Assembly: GCF_013488205.1 (NCBI RefSeq)
Contig: NZ_CP040908.1
Location: 124,001-188,000 of the forward strand
Length of the DNA: 64,000 nucleotides
From: Empedobacter falsenii
GTDB taxonomy: Bacteria; Bacteroidota; Bacteroidia; Flavobacteriales; Weeksellaceae
Reading direction: 5' to 3'
Shown in pieces: positions 60,248 through 64,000 of the stretch. Position 1 is the first letter of the stretch. Every line of letters begins with the position of its first letter. Under the pieces are notes generated by a model. The model ran no database searches, was not told the DNA's origin, and saw only the letters and a list, made by a program, of their open reading frames with translations. The translations under genes were made by a program, and so were the position numbers.

Positions 60248-60850
60248 TTACTTTTTATCTATTAATCTTTTCGGTATTTTTTTATACAAAACGCTTATGT
60301 CAAAAGGTTTAAATTCATATAAATTATTAATAGATTTACCTGATTGTGATTTTTTTGAATAATAACTTTTACTATTAAAAAAATGAATAGATTTAGAATT
60401 AATAATTTTTCCTTTTTCTTCAGCTAAAAAAAGTCTTCCATGTATATTATAAAACCACTGTATAGTAATCGTATCATTTTTTATTTCATATTTACCCCAA
60501 TTCCATAAAAAGATATTAGCATTACTTTGCTTGTCAGTATCAATTTTCATATTGCTAAATTTTACTAATTGCTCTTCTTTTATTCTAATATCGCACTCCA
60601 AATCAATCGGACTTCCACAGTCATTTATTCCGTAACCGGTATTTGGTATATGAGCAATTCCATTATTAAGTAAGACTAACATTGTTATTCCACCATCTTT
60701 TTCATATTGTCTGTAATAATATCCATTTGTTTCAATATTATTTGTGATTTTAGGGTAATCACCTTTTATTAGATATTTTTTATTATATAAGGGAGTACAT
60801 GAATTAATGATTAACATTCCGATGAAAAGAAATAGGATTTTTTTTAACAT
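60248..60850 (-). CDS. Lipoprotein of unknown function
   Basis: I do not recognise this 200-residue protein. It has a lipoprotein signal (MLKKILFLFIGMLIINSC, Cys18), then NKKYLIKGDYPKITNN and a beta-rich central region with GINDCGSPIDLECDIRI near residues 78-94, where two cysteines could form a disulfide, and WFYNIHGRLFLAEEKGKI near 130. The codon use and low complexity match the other lipoproteins in the window. It converges with recO at 18 bases and diverges from the trans-sulfuration gene; it looks like a single-gene unit. Confidence 0.68.
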   Translation of the reverse strand: MLKKILFLFIGMLIINSCTPLYNKKYLIKGDYPKITNNIETNGYYYRQYEKDGGITMLVLLNNGIAHIPNTGYGINDCGSPIDLECDIRIKEEQLVKFSNMKIDTDKQSNANIFLWNWGKYEIKNDTITIQWFYNIHGRLFLAEEKGKIINSKSIHFFNSKSYYSKKSQSGKSINNLYEFKPFDISVLYKKIPKRLIDKK

Positions 60851-60951
60851 AAACTAAATTTAATATTGTAAATTAAAACTAATATAATTTACAAAAATCT
60901 CCCGAAATAAATTCTAACAAATCTTTAAAACAAAGAATAAATAAAACTCCA

Positions 60952-60959
60952 TATATTTG
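60952..60959 (+). promoter_or_regulatory. Promoter -7 box of the trans-sulfuration enzyme gene
   Basis: TATATTTG matches TAnnTTTG, 21 bases before the ATG at 60981. No SAM riboswitch-like structure is visible in the leader. Confidence 0.5.
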
Positions 60960-60980
60960 CTATAGTTAAAAGCATTCACA

Positions 60981-62132
60981 ATGAAATTCAATACAAAAGC
61001 GATACATGGAGGTCAACAACATGACCCTTCAACAGGAGCCGTAATGACTCCAATTTACCAAACATCAACATTCGCGCAAAGATCACCTGGAGATTACAAA
61101 GGATACGAATATTCTCGTGGCGCAAACCCAACAAGAACTGCTTTAGAAAATGCATTAGCATCTATCGAAGGAGGAGTTGCAGGTTTAGCATTTGGTTCTG
61201 GTTTAGCTGCAATCGATGGTGTATTAAAATTGTTCAAACCAGGTGATGAAATCATCGCGATGGACGATTTATATGGAGGTTCTTACCGTTTGTTTACACG
61301 TGTTTATGAAAAATTTGGTTTGAAATTCCATTTCGTAGATATGACAAATGTTGAGGCTGTTGTCGCTTTAATCAATGAAAACACAAAAATGGTTTGGGTT
61401 GAAACGCCTACAAATCCATTGATGAAAGTGGTTGACATCAAAGCTGTAAATGATGCTGTAAAAACAAAAAAAGCAGACATTTTAGTCGCTGTTGATAATA
61501 CATTTGCTTCACCATATTTACAACGTCCAATTGAGTTGGGAGCAGATATTGTGATGCATTCGGCAACGAAATATTTAGGAGGTCACTCAGATTTAGTTGC
61601 GGGAGCAATTGTGGTTAATTCGGAACAATTAGCAACTGATGTTCACTTCAATTTATTTGCAACTGGAGGAATTTTAGGACCACAAGATTCTTACTTAGTT
61701 TTACGTGGAATCAAAACATTGGCTGTTCGTATGGATCGTCACTGTTCTAATGGAATGAAGATCGCTCAGTTTTTAGAAGCTCATCCAAAAGTTGCGCACA
61801 CTTATTATCCAGGTTTGGAAAATCATCCACAACACGAAATTGCGAAAAAACAAATGAAAGATTTCGGAGGAATGGTAACGTTTACGTTAACTTCTGGGAA
61901 AAAAGAAGATGCTTTCAAAATTTTAGAAAACTTAAAAGTTTTCACTTTGGCTGAATCTTTAGGTGGTGTTGAATCGTTAGCAAATCATCCAGCTACGATG
62001 ACACACGCATCTATTCCTGCAGAAAAACGAGCTGAAATAGGTATTACAGATGATTTAATTCGTTTGTCTGTTGGTATCGAAGATATAGATGACTTATTAG
62101 AAGATTTAGAACAAGTTTTAAACTTGATTTAA
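60981..62132 (+). CDS. metB: Cystathionine gamma-synthase / gamma-lyase family PLP enzyme
   Basis: The 383-residue enzyme of the Cys/Met metabolism PLP family either joins activated homoserine and cysteine (MetB) or breaks cystathionine (gamma-lyase). Motifs are FNTKAIHGGQQHDPSTGAVMTPIYQTSTFAQRSPG (residues 3-37), YEYSRGANPTR near 43, AFGSGLAAI near 70, the PLP lysine in MHSATKYLGGHSD near 194-206, and SLGGVESLANHPATMTHASI near 330. The strong similarity of gamma-synthase and gamma-lyase members leaves the direction undecided; the gene symbol is the usual choice. It is monocistronic with its own promoter and terminator. Confidence 0.88.
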   Translation: MKFNTKAIHGGQQHDPSTGAVMTPIYQTSTFAQRSPGDYKGYEYSRGANPTRTALENALASIEGGVAGLAFGSGLAAIDGVLKLFKPGDEIIAMDDLYGGSYRLFTRVYEKFGLKFHFVDMTNVEAVVALINENTKMVWVETPTNPLMKVVDIKAVNDAVKTKKADILVAVDNTFASPYLQRPIELGADIVMHSATKYLGGHSDLVAGAIVVNSEQLATDVHFNLFATGGILGPQDSYLVLRGIKTLAVRMDRHCSNGMKIAQFLEAHPKVAHTYYPGLENHPQHEIAKKQMKDFGGMVTFTLTSGKKEDAFKILENLKVFTLAESLGGVESLANHPATMTHASIPAEKRAEIGITDDLIRLSVGIEDIDDLLEDLEQVLNLI

Positions 62133-62150
62133 TCGGAAAATTATAAGAAT

Positions 62151-62186
62151 AAAAATAGCCTGAATCATTGGATTTGGGCTTTTTTT
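62151..62186 (+). terminator. Terminator after the trans-sulfuration enzyme gene
   Basis: AGCC-TG-AATC and GATT-TG-GGCT arms with an ATTG loop are followed by seven T residues, 19 bases past the stop codon. Confidence 0.72.
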
Positions 62187-62195
62187 ATGGATTGA

Positions 62196-62393
62196 TTTTT
62201 CGTCTTAGTTCTCGATACGATTCTTAAAAGAATCGCTCGAACTGACGAAAAAAAAGAATTATGATTCGTCACTTCGAGTATTTGAAATATTCGTTAGAAT
62301 TTTTCAAATGTGTCGAGAGGTTAGACGAGTATATTCTTCGAAAGGCTCAAAATGATAATCGAAAAAATGTCATTCCGACGAATGGAGGAATCT
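62196..62393. repeat. Dispersed intergenic repeat of the flavobacterial REP-like type, with two hairpins
   Basis: The 335-base gap contains no gene. At 62196-62253 TTTTTCGTC pairs with GACGAAAAA and, with one bulge, AGTTC-T-CGA and CGATTCTT pair with AAGAATCG and TCGAACT, a nearly perfect cruciform. At 62272-62318 a second hairpin pairs ATTTGAAA with TTTCAAAT and TCGA with TCGA. At 62368-62393 follows TGTCATTCCGACGAATGG, a string I know to recur in intergenic DNA of many Flavobacteriia. The composite looks like a mobile, palindromic non-autonomous element. Only one copy is in this window. Confidence 0.6.
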
Positions 62394-62466
62394 AAAAGTC
62401 ATCCTAAATTAGTTTCAGAATCTCATCAGAAAAGTTTAGTATGACAAAAAACAATATATTTATCTC

Positions 62467-63072
62467 ATGAAATTTCTAATTCTCTTTTTACTTTCTACGT
62501 TAAGCTTTGCTCAAAAGTTGGATACGATTAATCTCAATCAAGTTGAGGTAATGAATTATTCCAATTACAAACAATTTCGTCCAAAGTTCAAGAAAGTTGA
62601 AAGATTAACGGATAACACAAGTTTTGGACTCAAAATATTTTCGAATTTATTGCTTCCAAACGAAAAAGAGATTGAAATTGTTGCCATTGAAATTTTGTTC
62701 GAATCAAAAGTGAAGAAGAAAAATTATTGCAATGAATATTATTATTTCAAACCAATGATTCTAAAATCGATTGATGATAAACAAAGTTTAATTGACGAAA
62801 AATGGTTTGAAGTGGATAAAGATTATCAAGGAAAATATATTTTTCCGATTCATTTAAAACTTAAACCTTCTGAAGCTAAAAATTATTTTATTGGTTTAGA
62901 AACTTCTTACGAAAATCCTTTTTGTCCCGAAGGAAATGGCTATTTTGATTTGATAAATACGTCGAAAAAATCTAATGTATTTGTTCATTACAATGATAAT
63001 CCAACTTCAGGCTTTCGTAAACAAGAATTATTTGGTAATTATGCTTTAAACTACAAAATCTACTACAAATAG
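62467..63072 (+). CDS. Secreted protein of unknown function
   Basis: I do not recognise this 201-residue protein. It has a signal peptide (MKFLILFLLSTLSFAQ) and then DTINLNQVEVMNYSNYKQFRPKFKKVERLTDNTSFGLKIFSNLLLPNEKEIEIVAIEI, which has the alternating pattern of a beta-sandwich; similar starts occur in carboxypeptidase-regulatory-like outer-membrane proteins. The later half includes KSNVFVHYNDNPTSGFRKQELFGNYALNYKIYYK. No lipobox. It follows the repeat region and converges with the lipoprotein at 63075 only two bases away, without a terminator between. Confidence 0.68.
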   Translation: MKFLILFLLSTLSFAQKLDTINLNQVEVMNYSNYKQFRPKFKKVERLTDNTSFGLKIFSNLLLPNEKEIEIVAIEILFESKVKKKNYCNEYYYFKPMILKSIDDKQSLIDEKWFEVDKDYQGKYIFPIHLKLKPSEAKNYFIGLETSYENPFCPEGNGYFDLINTSKKSNVFVHYNDNPTSGFRKQELFGNYALNYKIYYK

Positions 63073-63074
63073 AT

Positions 63075-63659
63075 TTATTTCCACAATAATTTCAATTCCA
63101 CTTTATATTTCCCAGCGTATGGTTTTGAGTTTGTTGGTTTTTCCGAAATCGAGAATTGATACACGCCACGCGCAGGTAATTCGAAGATGGTTTCTTTGCC
63201 AAATGGTCCACCTTTTATAGAATCCACAGGTCCTTTGATGTGATTAATTCTGATATTTGCTGTAGAATCTTGCGCAGAAATTTTGATCCAAACTTTTTTA
63301 GCAGAATCTGCATTAAAGGTAAATGTATTTGTTTGTCCTGCTATTTTAGTTGGTTCTGCTTTAGCTTTTGCATAACTTACTTCCAGATTTTCGGTTGTGT
63401 TATTAGCACTTAACGGAATAATTTTATCTGCGTTAGATACAACTTTTTGTTGAGGTTTTGTCACAACTTTCTTCTGAGGAGAAGCCGTTTTTACCACTTC
63501 TTCTTTCATTACATCTTCTGTTGTTGGCTTATCTTTTTTTACCAAATCTTTGTACGCAGAATCAACTCCAATCTTGCTTGGATAAATGGTTGGCGTAGAT
63601 TTATCTTCGCAACTATAAAGAGTAATCAATGTAATAAAAGCGATAAAAGTCCATTTCAT
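63075..63659 (-). CDS. Lipoprotein of unknown function, paralogous to the next gene
   Basis: The 194-residue protein has a lipoprotein signal (MKWTFIAFITLITLYSC, Cys17), a flexible lysine/threonine/valine-rich segment (about residues 25-80) and a C-terminal domain of about 85 residues (TNTFTFNADSAKKVWIKISAQDSTANIRINHIKGP ... GGPFGKETIFELPARGVYQFSISE ... YAGKYKVELKL). The same domain, with GPFG-E and Y-GKY-L-L in the same places, recurs in the gene just upstream on this strand. This suggests a tandem duplication. Family and function are unknown. Confidence 0.7.
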   Translation of the reverse strand: MKWTFIAFITLITLYSCEDKSTPTIYPSKIGVDSAYKDLVKKDKPTTEDVMKEEVVKTASPQKKVVTKPQQKVVSNADKIIPLSANNTTENLEVSYAKAKAEPTKIAGQTNTFTFNADSAKKVWIKISAQDSTANIRINHIKGPVDSIKGGPFGKETIFELPARGVYQFSISEKPTNSKPYAGKYKVELKLLWK

Positions 63660-63686
63660 AACAGAAAAATTCTGCTGTAAAAGTAA

Positions 63687-64000
63687 CTATTTTAACTGCA
63701 ATTTCAAGGTATATTTTCCTTCAAATGGATCACCTTGCATCAAACTTTCTCCAATTCGGATTTGATATAAGCCTTTTTCGGTTAAATCATAATTGATTTC
63801 TCGTCCAAAAGGACCATCTTTCTCGTTATTTGGAGAGATAAGTTGATTAATTCTGATGTTTCCGAGTTTATTTTTAGGAATAATTTGAATAAAAACAGAG
63901 GAAGAAGAATCATTCCTAAAACTAAAAGTTTGTTGTTCTTTCGCTTCTTTTTCAATCTCAAATTCGCCTTTTCCATGAATTAATTTCAATTCAGAATTAT
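63687..64000 (-). CDS. Partial gene for a paralogue of the preceding lipoprotein, 5' end outside window
   Basis: The frame is open to the right edge (ends at TAA 63687), so only the C-terminal ~104 residues are seen. A TTG at 63989 in frame is not a convincing start because the reading frame continues past it. The visible domain reads FSFRNDSSSSVFIQIIPKNKLGNIRINQLISP, then KDGPFGREINYDLTEKGLYQIRIGESLMQGDPFEGKYTLKLQL, which aligns along its length with the last 85 residues of its neighbour (NIRIN, GPFG-E, Y-GKY-L-L). The two genes are 27 bases apart and on the same strand. Confidence 0.62.
   Translation of the reverse strand, partial: NSELKLIHGKGEFEIEKEAKEQQTFSFRNDSSSSVFIQIIPKNKLGNIRINQLISPNNEKDGPFGREINYDLTEKGLYQIRIGESLMQGDPFEGKYTLKLQLK

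Noticed and set aside
60850-60981. Possible SAM riboswitch before the trans-sulfuration gene
   Set aside because: The 130-base leader is AT-rich with no stable multi-stem structure, and the promoter box leaves only about 15 bases of leader.
62196-62400. Insertion-sequence remnant with transposase
   Set aside because: No open frame or transposase motif is present; the palindromes fit a REP-like repeat better.

Overview
The window reads as ordinary chromosome from a low-GC member of the Bacteroidota, class Flavobacteriia. The supporting signs are gliding-type ABC protein GldA, type IX secretion genes (a PorZ-like protein and a T9SS type A cargo protein), DUF4271, DUF4296, DUF4252, DUF3109 and DUF3857 proteins, many Cys-lipobox lipoproteins, and promoters of the form TTTGG-N16-20-TAnnTTTG. 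Gene content fits the Weeksellaceae (Empedobacter/Chryseobacterium relatives), but the genus cannot be fixed from sequence alone. I see no prophage, insertion sequence, CRISPR array or rRNA operon.

Layout. 1-5 kb: two unrelated aconitases in tandem (acnB cut by the left edge, then a mitochondrial-type aconitase). 5-9.8 kb: tRNA-Cys, folB, superoxide dismutase, a beta-lactamase-fold hydrolase, a DnaQ-like exonuclease and a CNNM/CorC membrane protein. 10-13 kb: a fused oligopeptide-type ABC ATPase, then four tRNA-Glu(TTC) genes interleaved with rpsT. 13-19.5 kb: an NlpC/P60 lipoprotein, a rhomboid protease and a parE-X-parC cluster with a small membrane protein inside it. 19.5-24.6 kb: aminotransferase, T9SS cargo protein, ychF, a lipoprotein, a thioredoxin-like protein and gldA. 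24.6-29.7 kb: a phenylalanine/tyrosine operon (pheA, aminotransferase, tyrA, DAHP synthase-chorismate mutase) preceded by a leader peptide and attenuator, ending with rsgA. 29.7-36.3 kb: dtd, two DUF3857/transglutaminase-like secreted proteins, a MazG-type pyrophosphohydrolase and aroA. 36.3-44.1 kb: a 44-residue membrane peptide, DUF4296 lipoprotein, a dolichol-phosphate-mannose-synthase-like enzyme, DUF4271, hemD, recJ, rsmI, DUF4252 lipoprotein and dxs. 44.1-48.4 kb: DUF3109, an uncharacterised 553-residue protein with a phosphorylase-like C-terminus, an oxidoreductase and two hotdog thioesterases. 48.5-54.8 kb: an unknown secreted protein and a complete RND efflux operon. 54.9-64 kb: an HU/SPOR protein, dprA, porZ, recO, orphan lipoproteins, a trans-sulfuration enzyme, a dispersed repeat and two paralogous lipoproteins at the right edge.

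The most informative regulatory object is at 24,644-24,840. A consensus promoter is followed by a 28-codon ORF in which 11 residues are Phe or Tyr, then a GGGACT segment that can pair with the left arm of a rho-independent terminator, then pheA. This is the full architecture of ribosome-mediated transcription attenuation sensing charged tRNA-Phe and tRNA-Tyr, in front of exactly the genes that make those amino acids. A second promoter before the DAHP synthase gene suggests that the first committed step can also be expressed independently.

Bidirectional terminator hairpins separate most convergent pairs, so transcription units are easy to outline. Several genes (folB, rsmI, porZ) have the -7 box only 5-7 nucleotides before the start codon, which suggests leaderless or nearly leaderless mRNAs.
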